From Microvirga sp. TS319 (lineage in GTDB: Bacteria > Pseudomonadota > Alphaproteobacteria > Rhizobiales > Beijerinckiaceae): 64,000 bases of DNA. The stretch lies in the NCBI RefSeq assembly GCF_041276405.1, contig NZ_JBGGGT010000002.1:248001-312000 (forward strand), in the 5' to 3' direction. Every line of letters starts with the position of its first letter. Positions within the stretch are counted from its first letter, which is position 1. Made by a program: the position numbers and the translations under genes. Positions 56,897 to 64,000 of this stretch are shown one piece after another. The notes under the pieces are model-generated. The model worked only from the letters and a program-made list of their open reading frames with translations. It was not told the DNA's origin and did not search any database.

Positions 56897-58234
56897 TCAG
56901 TTCGCGGCCGACTTGGCCTTCGAGGATGCTTGCGCCTTCTGGTCCTTCTTGGCGGGCGCTTTCTTGTCCTGGCCCGCCACCGGCTTCACGGTAACGCTGA
57001 CGCGGCCTTTGGACTTGGCCTTGTCGCCCTCCTCGATCACGGGCGTCACGTCCGGCTTCTTGGCCGCCTGCTTGCCATTCTTCTTAGAGGAGGCCGCTCT
57101 CTTCTTCTGACGGGCCTGTTCGGCCGCCTCCTCGGCCGCAGCCTGCGCGGCAAGCTCTGCCTCCGAAGGCGGATTCAGGCCGACCCAGACGCGCTCGGGC
57201 TGCACGGCGGTGCGGGGGCCAAGCACCGTGCGCACGGGCTTCTGCGTATCGCCCGCGAAGGCCATGACGTCGGACGAGAAGAGATTGGGAATGTTCGAGG
57301 TGTCGTCCTCGGCCACCACCGGAGCATCTTCTTCCTGCGGCACCGGCCCGCGGCGGTCGCAGATCACCGAGCGCATATCGGGCGGCGTCGCGTTGGCCGA
57401 GGCTGGCAGAGCGGTGAGTTCGGGATTCGTGAAGTTCACGCGGCTGTTGAAGCCGCGGTCGAACAGTTCGGCGGCCTGCATCGTCCGCTCGTTGGCGGAA
57501 GGCGCGCCGAGCACGACCGTGATCAGGTGGCGGCCGTTGCGGGTGGCGGTGGCCACCACGTTGAAGCCGGACGAGCAGATGAAGCCGGTCTTCATGCCGT
57601 CGGCACCCGGATAGCGGCCGATGAGGCCGTTGGTGTTGCGCATGATCCGACGGCCGAACTGCACCGCACCGATATGGAACAGGTCCTGATATTCGGGAAA
57701 CTCCCGCAGCAAGGCACGGGCGAGGATCGCCATGTCGCGGGCGGTGGTCTGGTTGCGCTCGTCGGGCAGGCCGTGCGGATTGGCGAAATGGCTGCCCGTC
57801 ATGCCGAGCCGCTGCGCCTGGGCGTTCATGAGCGCCGCGAAACCGTCGGTCGATCCTCCGATATTATCCGCGATGGTGGCCGCCACATCGTTCGCCGATT
57901 TCACCAGCAAGATCTTGAGGGCGTTGTCGAGGCGGATCTGGGTGCCCGGCTTGAAGCCCATCTTGGAGGGCGGCAGTGCGGCGGCGCCGTCGGTCACCGT
58001 CAGGAGGGTATCCATGCTCAGCTGTCCGGAGCGCACTTTGTCGAGGGCGACATAGGTTGTCATGAGCTTGGTGATGGAGGCCGGATACCACGGATCCGTC
58101 GCTCGCTCCGCGTGCAGCACGCGGCCGGACTCGACCTCGACCACGAGGGCGGGGGTTCCGGCGGCCAAAGCCTGACCGCCCAGAAGGGCGGCCACGGCAA
58201 AGGCGGTCACGCGAAGGGCTCGGCTAACGTTCAT
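56897..58234 (-). CDS. D-alanyl-D-alanine carboxypeptidase (PBP5/6-like) with long basic tail
   Basis: 445 residues. Trims pentapeptide side chains of peptidoglycan in the periplasm. Signal peptide (ALRVTAFAVAALLGGQALAA). Penicillin-binding motifs: SxxK in WYPASITKLMTTY (about residue 56), SxN in LLVKSANDVAATIAD (about 113), KTG in DGMKTGFICSSGF (about 215). Beyond the domain, about 100 residues are low-complexity Ala/Lys/Glu (EEAAEQARQKKRAASSKKNG) with no PBP5-type amphipathic anchor visible. The tail may bind wall or DNA-like polyanions; this is inference. Confidence 0.93.
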   Translation of the reverse strand: MNVSRALRVTAFAVAALLGGQALAAGTPALVVEVESGRVLHAERATDPWYPASITKLMTTYVALDKVRSGQLSMDTLLTVTDGAAALPPSKMGFKPGTQIRLDNALKILLVKSANDVAATIADNIGGSTDGFAALMNAQAQRLGMTGSHFANPHGLPDERNQTTARDMAILARALLREFPEYQDLFHIGAVQFGRRIMRNTNGLIGRYPGADGMKTGFICSSGFNVVATATRNGRHLITVVLGAPSANERTMQAAELFDRGFNSRVNFTNPELTALPASANATPPDMRSVICDRRGPVPQEEDAPVVAEDDTSNIPNLFSSDVMAFAGDTQKPVRTVLGPRTAVQPERVWVGLNPPSEAELAAQAAAEEAAEQARQKKRAASSKKNGKQAAKKPDVTPVIEEGDKAKSKGRVSVTVKPVAGQDKKAPAKKDQKAQASSKAKSAAN

Positions 58235-58261
58235 AAGGAACGACTCCTTGACTTAAGCAAC

Positions 58262-58313
58262 GTTCGGAGAGGGGATCTGAAAGCCCCGCTTGCCAGCTGA
58301 GCTATATTGTTAG
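58262..58313 (-). other. tRNA-like 5' fragment (D-arm and anticodon arm only)
   Basis: On the reverse strand, tatagctcagctggcaagc looks like a tRNA D-arm. It is followed by a stem ggggc-tttcaga-tcccc whose loop would give anticodon TCA. No T-arm or matching acceptor 3' strand follows. Most likely a pseudo-tRNA fragment, located in the leader of the carboxypeptidase gene. The rest of 58314-58521 has a two-copy 11-bp repeat (gtggcaagaga, 58385-58406) and no gene. Confidence 0.4.
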
Positions 58314-58521
58314 TCCCAAACCTCGGATTTGACTAGGTAAGGGCAGTGCGTCGCAATCCCAGTCTGACCTTTGTACCAAACTCCGTGGCAAGAGAGTGGC
58401 AAGAGCCGCTCCCTTTTAAAGAACAACCAAGCGCGGCCATTGTTTCCGGTGGATCGAGTCTTGTGGTATGTGAGGATGATCGATATAAAATTACGTCAAG
58501 CGACGCCTCAATGATCTTGTC

Positions 58522-59676
58522 ATGACCGATACTGCCGATTCTGCCATCGTGAAGCCCGCCTATCGCGTCCTGCAGGTCGGCGATCCCGCCCCCTGGTTCA
58601 CGCAAAATTCGACGAGCAATCCCCGCTATCACTTCGAAGCGGCGGCTGGGCGTTATCTAGTCCTCTGCTTTTACGGGACGGGATCGGACGAGGTCGGGCG
58701 GGAGGCTCTGAGAACCGTCCAGGAAACGCACCGGCATCTCTTCGATGACGACAAGATCGCCCTGTTCGGGGTGAGCGTCGATCCGTCGGATCTGTCGGAG
58801 CAGCGGGCCCGCCAGATCCTGCCCGGAATCCGGCATTTCTGGGACTTCGACGCAAGCATCGGCCGGCTCTACGGCGCCATCCCGCACGATGCCGAGCCGG
58901 GCCGGAGGGAGGTCCCAACGCGCCGGTTCTGGATGGTGCTCAATCCGACGCTTCGCATCCGCGCCATCTTCCCGTTCAAGAGCGACGGCAGCGACCGCGA
59001 GGAGGTGATGGCCTATCTGCGCGACCTGCCGCCGGTCGACCGCTTCGCCGGTTTCGAGATGCCGGCGCCCATCCTCGTCATTCCGGACGTGTTCGAGCCC
59101 GCCCTCTGCCGGCATCTCATCGGCCTCTATCAGACGCACGGGGGGCAGGAATCGGGCTTCATGCGCGAGGTCGACGGCAGGACCGTTCCGGCGCACGATC
59201 CGGACCACAAGCGGCGCAAGGACTTCACCATCACGGATCCCGAGCTGATCGGGCAGTTGCAGCGCCGCATCCTTCGCCGCGTCAATCCCGAGATCGAGAA
59301 GGTGCACTTCTTCACCCCGACCCGCATGGAGCGCTATATCGTCTCCTGCTACGCGGCGGAGGATGGCGGACATTTCCGTCCGCATCGCGACAACACCACC
59401 AAGGGGACGGCCCACCGGCGCTTTGCCGTATCGATCAACCTCAACGACGATTTCGAGGGCGGGGAGGTGAGCTTCCCCGAATACGGATCGCGCAGCTACA
59501 AGGCCCCGCTCGGAGGCGCCGTCGTATTCTCGGCTCCGCTGCTTCACGCCGTGTCCAAAGTCACCGCGGGGCGGCGCTTCGCCTTCCTGCCCTTCCTCTA
59601 TGACGAGGCTGCCGCCAAGGTCCGTGAAGCGAACAATGCTGCCCTTGGGGAGGGGGTGGGAGCCTACAGAGCCTGA
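58522..59676 (+). CDS. Fusion of peroxiredoxin-like domain and 2OG-Fe(II) oxygenase domain
   Basis: 384 residues. Residues ~15-170 have a thioredoxin/AhpC-like fold (LQVGDPAPWFTQN, RYLVLCFYGTGSDEVGREAL, LFGVSVDPSDLSEQRARQIL), but the usual peroxidatic Cys position (TxxC) is Gly-Ser-Asp-Glu. The only nearby Cys is in LVLCFY. Residues ~195-375 are a prolyl-4-hydroxylase-type dioxygenase: iron ligands His-x-Asp in GHFRPHRDNTTKG and distal His in APLLHAVSKVTAGRR with the 2OG-binding Arg. Probably an oxygenase with a redoxin-like partner domain; substrate unknown. Overlaps the convergent NUDIX gene by 13 bp. Confidence 0.85.
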   Translation: MTDTADSAIVKPAYRVLQVGDPAPWFTQNSTSNPRYHFEAAAGRYLVLCFYGTGSDEVGREALRTVQETHRHLFDDDKIALFGVSVDPSDLSEQRARQILPGIRHFWDFDASIGRLYGAIPHDAEPGRREVPTRRFWMVLNPTLRIRAIFPFKSDGSDREEVMAYLRDLPPVDRFAGFEMPAPILVIPDVFEPALCRHLIGLYQTHGGQESGFMREVDGRTVPAHDPDHKRRKDFTITDPELIGQLQRRILRRVNPEIEKVHFFTPTRMERYIVSCYAAEDGGHFRPHRDNTTKGTAHRRFAVSINLNDDFEGGEVSFPEYGSRSYKAPLGGAVVFSAPLLHAVSKVTAGRRFAFLPFLYDEAAAKVREANNAALGEGVGAYRA

Positions 59677-60089
59677 TTCCCCAGCGACAGGGCGAGCGGC
59701 AGGATCGTGTCCCGCGTGAGGGGAGCGAGGATCCGCTCGCCCGGCTCGCGCGGATCCACCCAGGCATATTCGACGATTTCCGCCCGGCAGGCGACGGAGC
59801 CTCCGATCCGGGCCGCATAGGCCCGGGCCCGCACCCATTGACCGGGCTCGTTGGCGGCAGGGGCCTCGAAAACGCCGAGCGCCCGCGTAGAGCCCGGAAC
59901 GAGGGTGCAGCCGAGCTCTTCGCTCACCTCCCGCATGAGCGCCGCTTCGTCGCTCTCGCCGGGTTCAGGCTTGCCGCCCGGCTGCATGAAGCTCTGCGTG
60001 CCGCGCTTTCGGACGAGCAGCACATGGCCTTGCCCGTTGCGGATGAGGGCCGTGACGATATCGATCAACGCTCGCCCGCCTTGATCCAT
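59664..60089 (-). CDS. NUDIX hydrolase
   Basis: 141 residues. A complete Nudix box is visible: GGKPEPGESDEAALMREVSE followed by ELG, about residues 39-61. Hydrolyses a nucleoside diphosphate linked to another group; substrate unknown. Its start overlaps the LOG gene end by 25 bp, so the two are translated as a pair. Confidence 0.9.
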   Translation of the reverse strand: MDQGGRALIDIVTALIRNGQGHVLLVRKRGTQSFMQPGGKPEPGESDEAALMREVSEELGCTLVPGSTRALGVFEAPAANEPGQWVRARAYAARIGGSVACRAEIVEYAWVDPREPGERILAPLTRDTILPLALSLGNQAL

Positions 60090-60643
60090 TTCGTGACCTT
60101 CGGCGGCTCGTATCGACGAATCTCATCGATCAGGGCCGCCGGTTCGTCATGGACGATCAGCATGGCGCGGTGAATGGGTTTGACGAAGCCGCGTTCCACC
60201 ACGTCGTCGAGGAAGTCCGCCAGCTTGTCGTAGAAGCCGGCGGCATTGAGCAGGGCGCACGGCTTCTTGTGATAGCCGAGCTGGGCCCAGGTCCAGACCT
60301 CGAATAACTCCTCGAAGGTGCCAAGGCCGCCCGGCAGGGCGATGAAGCCGTCGGACAGCTCGGCCATCAGGGCCTTGCGCTCATGCATCGAGCCGACCAC
60401 CCGCAACTCGCTCAGGCCCGCATGGGCGATCTCCTTGTCGACAAGGGATTGGGGCATCACGCCGACCACGCGGCCGCCGGCGGCCAGCACCGCATCCGCC
60501 ACGGCGCCCATCAGGCCGACCGAGGCGCCGCCATAGACGAGCTCGATGCCGTTTCGCGCCAGGGTCTCGCCCAGCACGCGGGCGGTCTCGACATAGACGG
60601 GATCCTGGCCCGCGCTGGAGCCGCAGAAGACGCAAAGACGCAT
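60065..60643 (-). CDS. LOG-family protein (cytokinin riboside 5'-monophosphate phosphoribohydrolase type)
   Basis: 192 residues. N-terminal LCVFCGSSAGQDPVYVETAR, nucleotide-binding IELVYGGASVGLMGAVADAV, and the family PGGLGTFEELFEVWTWAQLG with MHERKALMAE. LOG enzymes release free bases from nucleotide monophosphates and in bacteria likely act in nucleotide housekeeping. Upstream partner of the overlapping NUDIX gene. Confidence 0.93.
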   Translation of the reverse strand: MRLCVFCGSSAGQDPVYVETARVLGETLARNGIELVYGGASVGLMGAVADAVLAAGGRVVGVMPQSLVDKEIAHAGLSELRVVGSMHERKALMAELSDGFIALPGGLGTFEELFEVWTWAQLGYHKKPCALLNAAGFYDKLADFLDDVVERGFVKPIHRAMLIVHDEPAALIDEIRRYEPPKVTKWIKAGER

Positions 60644-60794
60644 GGGACTTGTCCGTTGATTCGTTCCGAAACGTCTATGGAGGCCGAGAGCGCCCCAAAT
60701 TCAAGGCTGTTCCACCCTGTGCCGAGGCCAGCTTGCCGAATGGTCGGAAGCATTCCACCTTATGCCGAAGCACCAAACTCCCGAGGAGATCCCC

Positions 60795-61961
60795 ATGACC
60801 GCCTGCATCGTCGGTTGGGCCCATACGCCCTTCGGCAAGCTCGACGCCGAGAGCGTCGAGAGCCTCATCGTCCGCGTGACCAACGAAGCGTTGGACCACG
60901 CGGGAATCGGCCCGGAGGATGTGGACGAGGTGGTGCTCGGCCATTTCAACGGCGGGTTCTCGCCCCAGGAATTCACGGCCTCCCTGGTGTTCCAGGCGAG
61001 CGATAAATTCCGCTTCAAGCCCGCCACCCGGGTGGAGAATGCCTGCGCCACGGGCTCCGCAGCCGTCCACCAGGCCATCAAAACCATCGAGGCGAAGCGC
61101 GCCAGGACGGTGCTGGTCGTGGGCGTCGAGCAGATGACCCGCACGCCGGGGCCGGAGATCGGCAATATCCTGCTCAAGGCCTCCTATCTGCCGGAGGACG
61201 GTGACACGCAGGGAGGATTCGCCGGCGTGTTCGGCAAGATCGCGGGCCAGTATTTCCAGCGCTACGGCGATCAATCCGATGCGCTGGCGCTGATCGCTGC
61301 CAAGAACCACAAGAACGGCGTGGACAATCCCTATGCGCAGATGCGCAAGGATCTCGGCTTCGCGTTCTGCCGCGCCGAGAGCGAGAAGAATCCGTTCGTG
61401 GCCGGTCCCCTGAAGCGGACCGACTGCTCGCTCGTCTCCGACGGCGCGGCCGCTCTTGTGATCGCCGACACGGAAACGGCGCTTCGCATGCGCCGCGCCG
61501 TCGCCTTCCGGGCGAGCGCGCACGCGCAGGATTTCCTGCCCATGTCGAAGCGCGACATCGTCGATTTCGAGGGCTGCGCAGAAGCGTGGCGGCGGGCGCT
61601 GGACCAGGCCGGAATCCAGCTCTCCGACCTCTCCTTCGTCGAAACCCACGATTGCTTCACCATCGCCGAGCTCATCGAATACGAGGCGATGGGGCTCACC
61701 CCGCGCGGGCAGGGGGCGATCGCCGTCAAGGAAGGCTGGACGAACCGCGACGGCCGGCTGCCGGTGAATCCCTCCGGCGGCCTCAAGTCCAAGGGACATC
61801 CCATCGGCGCGACTGGCGTGTCCATGCATGCCCTGTCGGCCATGCAGCTCTGCGAGGAGGCCGGCGGCATCCAGGTCAGGAACCCGGTGCTGGGCGGCAT
61901 TTTCAACATGGGAGGCGCGGCGGTCGCCAATTACGTGAGCGTGCTCGAGCGAATCAAATAG
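60795..61961 (+). CDS. Thiolase-family acetyl-CoA acyltransferase (SCP-x/SCP2-like)
   Basis: 388 residues. Nucleophilic Cys in ATRVENACATGSAAVHQAI (about residue 87). Later catalytic text VETHDCFTIAELIEYEAMGL and NPSGGLKSKGHPIGATGVSM. The HDCF form and N-terminus TACIVGWAHTPFGKL fit the SCP-x/cd00829 thiolase subgroup more than PhaA or FadA. The acyl substrate is not known. ATG 60795 is supported by gaggag 6 nt upstream; ATG 60762 is in frame. Confidence 0.9.
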   Translation: MTACIVGWAHTPFGKLDAESVESLIVRVTNEALDHAGIGPEDVDEVVLGHFNGGFSPQEFTASLVFQASDKFRFKPATRVENACATGSAAVHQAIKTIEAKRARTVLVVGVEQMTRTPGPEIGNILLKASYLPEDGDTQGGFAGVFGKIAGQYFQRYGDQSDALALIAAKNHKNGVDNPYAQMRKDLGFAFCRAESEKNPFVAGPLKRTDCSLVSDGAAALVIADTETALRMRRAVAFRASAHAQDFLPMSKRDIVDFEGCAEAWRRALDQAGIQLSDLSFVETHDCFTIAELIEYEAMGLTPRGQGAIAVKEGWTNRDGRLPVNPSGGLKSKGHPIGATGVSMHALSAMQLCEEAGGIQVRNPVLGGIFNMGGAAVANYVSVLERIK

Positions 61962-61982
61962 CGACGGGATGACATTCCGAAC

Positions 61983-62011
61983 GCCGTCCCCGGACGTGTT
62001 CCGGGGACGGC
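61983..62011. terminator. Hairpin between the convergent thiolase and bolA genes
   Basis: 11-bp perfect arms gccgtccccgg (61983-61993) and ccggggacggc (62001-62011) around acgtgtt, continuing into a ccatgacgg resembling a family B end. Probably a bidirectional terminator derived from a palindromic repeat. Confidence 0.6.
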
Positions 62012-62031
62012 CATGACGGCGAGGGGAAGCA

Positions 62032-62298
62032 CTACTCGCCCGGCGCCTTGGCATGGACGGCCAGGGCGTGCAGGCCCTTGTCGAAGGCCTCCTTCAGCAC
62101 CTCGTTGACGAGGCGGTGGCGCTCGACCCGGCTCTTGCCGGAGAAGGCCTCAGACACGATATGAAGCCTGAAGTGAGTTTCACCCCCCTCCCGCCATCCG
62201 CCGTGACCGCGATGCTGTTCCGACTCGTCCGTGACGGTCAGTTGGGACGGGTGCAGGCGCTCCTGCAGAGTTTGCGTGATCCAGTGATGAAGGGTCAT
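62032..62298 (-). CDS. bolA: BolA-family protein
   Basis: 88 residues, the normal BolA size. ITQTLQERLHPSQLTVTDES, THFRLHIVSEAFSGKSRVER and HRLVNEVLKEAFDKGLHALA show the helix-turn and invariant His. BolA works with monothiol glutaredoxin in Fe-S/iron sensing. Divergent from the J-domain gene, as commonly seen in Rhizobiales. Confidence 0.95.
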   Translation of the reverse strand: MTLHHWITQTLQERLHPSQLTVTDESEQHRGHGGWREGGETHFRLHIVSEAFSGKSRVERHRLVNEVLKEAFDKGLHALAVHAKAPGE

Positions 62299-62387
62299 GC
62301 GTCTTGATAAACCTTTTTGAACGGGTCTGCGGCGAAAAGCTCTTAAGCCTTGGCTCAGGGCCTCAAGCCCCTCATAATGTTTGAATC

Positions 62388-63017
62388 ATGGATCTCAACT
62401 CGCCACTTTTCGACCGAATCCGGATTAAGCCTTCCTGCGAGGAGCCGCGGGACACGAAGGGACCTGCCTGCGAGCATCCCGGCTGCAAGGCCTCGGGTGA
62501 ATACCGCGCGCCCAAGGGACGGGACCGAGAGGGCCAGTATTGGCGCTTCTGCCTCCAGCACGTGCGCGAGTACAACGCATCCTACAACTATTTTTCCGGC
62601 ATGTCCGATTCGGCCGTCGCAGCCTATCAGAAGGACGCGATCATCGGGCACCGCCCCACCTGGGCCATGGGCGTGAACGCCTCCGGCAAGGCCGAGGAGA
62701 CGGAACCGAAACAGGACACCCGCGACTGGGCATATTTCGATCCCCTGGGAATCCTCCGGGGGGAGGATTTCACCCAGGCGCGCGGCCGCAGGACGCAAGC
62801 CGAGCCCCGGCGCCCCCGCTATACGGGCGCTGTCCGACGGGCGCTGGACATCCTCGGGTTGGACGAAACGGCCGACGGGCCCGCCATCAAGGCCCAGTAC
62901 AAGTCCCTGGTGAAACGCTTCCACCCGGATGCCAATGGCGGGGACCGCTCCTTCGAGGAGCGGCTTCGCGACATCATCAAGGCGCACGACACCCTCAAAA
63001 GCGCCGGTCTGTGCTGA
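62388..63017 (+). CDS. J-domain (DnaJ-like) protein with N-terminal Cys/His motif
   Basis: 209 residues. C-terminal J domain (about 145-205): [40 protein letters not shown] with intact HPD, ending [13 protein letters not shown]. The N-terminal half has cysteines and His arranged like a metal site ([28 protein letters not shown]). DnaK co-chaperone for an unknown client. Its neighbours bolA and cobS on either side form a common alphaproteobacterial arrangement. Confidence 0.9.
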   Translation: MDLNSPLFDRIRIKPSCEEPRDTKGPACEHPGCKASGEYRAPKGRDREGQYWRFCLQHVREYNASYNYFSGMSDSAVAAYQKDAIIGHRPTWAMGVNASGKAEETEPKQDTRDWAYFDPLGILRGEDFTQARGRRTQAEPRRPRYTGAVRRALDILGLDETADGPAIKAQYKSLVKRFHPDANGGDRSFEERLRDIIKAHDTLKSAGLC

Positions 63018-63130
63018 AGCGCTGTCGTTTCACGCAGCCCCTTAGGCGTTTAGGAAATTGCACCACACAGCCATGGGGTTTAAGAAGCCATGGCACATAT
63101 CTGAAACCACCATCCGATCGAGAGGCCCCT

Positions 63131-64000
63131 ATGACGGCACAAACCGATACAACGACCCTACTGCCGGATATGAAGGTCTCCGTGCGACAGGTCTTCGGCA
63201 TCGATTCGGATCTGGAAGTTCCGGCCTTCTCCCAAGCGGAAGAGCATGTGCCCGATCTCGATCCGGATTATCTGTTCGACCGGGAGACCACGCTGGCCAT
63301 TCTGGCAGGTTTCGCGCGCAACCGCCGCGTGATGATCACGGGCTACCACGGCACGGGCAAGTCCACCCATATCGAGCAGGTGGCCGCCCGCCTCAACTGG
63401 CCCTGCGTCCGCGTGAACCTGGACAGCCATGTGTCCCGCATCGACCTGGTCGGCAAGGACGCCATCGTCCTCCAGGAGGGCAAGCAGGTGACCGCCTTCC
63501 AGGACGGCATTCTTCCCTGGGCGCTGCAGCACAACGTGGCCCTGGTCTTCGACGAGTACGATGCCGGCCGTCCCGACGTGATGTTCGTGATCCAGCGCGT
63601 GCTTGAGCAGTCCGGCAAGCTCACGCTGCTCGATCAGAAGCGCGTCATCCGTCCTCACCCCGCCTTCCGCCTCTTCGCCACCGCCAACACGGTAGGCCTG
63701 GGCGATACCTCGGGCCTGTATCACGGCACGCAGCAGATCAACCAGGGCCAGATGGACCGCTGGTCCATCGTCACCACGCTCAATTATCTGCCGCACGACA
63801 AGGAGGTGGACATCGTCCTCTCCAAGGCGAAGCATTATCAGGACAGCCCGGAAGGGCGCGACATCGTCAACAAGATGGTGCGCGTGGCCGATCTCACCCG
63901 CAGCGCCTTCATGAACGGGGATCTCTCCACCGTCATGAGCCCGCGCACGGTGATCACCTGGGCCGAGAATGCCGAGATCTTCGGCGATACGGGCTTCGCC
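63131..64000 (+). CDS. cobS: Cobaltochelatase subunit CobS (3'-truncated by the window edge)
   Basis: 290 codons visible without a stop. AAA+/MoxR-like ATPase of aerobic cobalt insertion into hydrogenobyrinate a,c-diamide (CobNST). N-terminal [20 protein letters not shown], Walker [21 protein letters not shown], Walker [21 protein letters not shown], then [20 protein letters not shown] and [16 protein letters not shown]. gagagg 5 nt before ATG 63131 supports the start. cobT would be expected just downstream. Confidence 0.95.
   Translation, partial: MTAQTDTTTLLPDMKVSVRQVFGIDSDLEVPAFSQAEEHVPDLDPDYLFDRETTLAILAGFARNRRVMITGYHGTGKSTHIEQVAARLNWPCVRVNLDSHVSRIDLVGKDAIVLQEGKQVTAFQDGILPWALQHNVALVFDEYDAGRPDVMFVIQRVLEQSGKLTLLDQKRVIRPHPAFRLFATANTVGLGDTSGLYHGTQQINQGQMDRWSIVTTLNYLPHDKEVDIVLSKAKHYQDSPEGRDIVNKMVRVADLTRSAFMNGDLSTVMSPRTVITWAENAEIFGDTGFA

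Noticed and set aside
54813..57110. Very long plus-strand open frame opposite the CobW and DMT genes
   Set aside because: 765 codons without domain structure, His/Asp/Arg-rich, spanning two well-supported reverse-strand genes and a spacer.

Overview
The window is a GC-rich chromosomal segment from an alphaproteobacterium, most likely Hyphomicrobiales (Rhizobiales) and possibly Methylobacteriaceae/Microvirga-like. Lineage evidence: an HWE-family sensor kinase, the long ICL type with a KQCGH active site, sdhCDAB, an mdh-sucCD-sucAB-lpd cluster, an F1-only atpHAGDC cluster, a PutA without its own DNA-binding domain beside a divergent Lrp-type regulator, bolA with a J-domain gene next to cobS, and abundant short palindromic intergenic repeats. 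The genus is inference from memory of these arrangements, not from a search.

Layout. 0-4.5 kb: 3' part of an HWE histidine kinase, an amidase and an RTX-repeat protein. 4.9-11.3 kb: isocitrate lyase and an RND efflux pair. 11.3-15.3 kb: an accessory patch with a 9x14-residue glycine-rich exported protein, a PRC-barrel protein, small unknown proteins, a broken gene and a tyrosine-recombinase remnant that ends at the 3' end of tRNA-Ala(CGC). 15.5-18.7 kb: YggT, DUF167, folD, a lectin-like exported protein and a LysR regulator. 18.9-27.5 kb: sdhCDAB, a TerB-like gene flanked by a partial copy of the sdhB 3' end, an Omp19-like lipoprotein, zapE, an NRAMP-related transporter and a TetR regulator. 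27.7-37.3 kb: mdh, sucC, sucD, sucA, sucB, lpd and tdk. 37.3-42.4 kb: xerC, a methyltransferase, priA, a small membrane protein and a histidine phosphatase. 42.6-48.2 kb: atpHAGDC and a 2H phosphoesterase. 48.3-58.2 kb: putA with its Lrp regulator, a TerC protein, an orphan NMT1-like binding protein, a CobW GTPase, a DMT exporter and a D,D-carboxypeptidase. 58.5-64 kb: a peroxiredoxin-like/2OG-dioxygenase fusion, NUDIX, LOG, thiolase, bolA, a J-domain protein and the start of cobS.

How it works together. Most of the window is energy metabolism. Isocitrate lyase bypasses the decarboxylating steps. mdh-suc-lpd supplies the 2-oxoglutarate-to-succinate arm plus malate oxidation, sdhCDAB feeds electrons to quinone, F1 makes ATP, and PutA delivers glutamate and reduced quinone from proline. 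The regulators next to these genes (LysR by sdh, TetR by mdh, Lrp by putA) all have clean palindromes in the adjoining spacers, which are listed as candidate operators.

The less ordinary content is in the spacers and accessory patches: a 111-bp MITE-like element with 16-bp terminal inverted repeats (one copy supplies the cobW stop codon), two palindromic repeat families (one sits in operon spacers), the sdhB 3' duplication, the integrase remnant at tRNA-Ala, and a redoxin-dioxygenase fusion lacking an obvious peroxidatic cysteine. I did not find a CRISPR array, an intact transposase, an rRNA operon or an evident new defence system.
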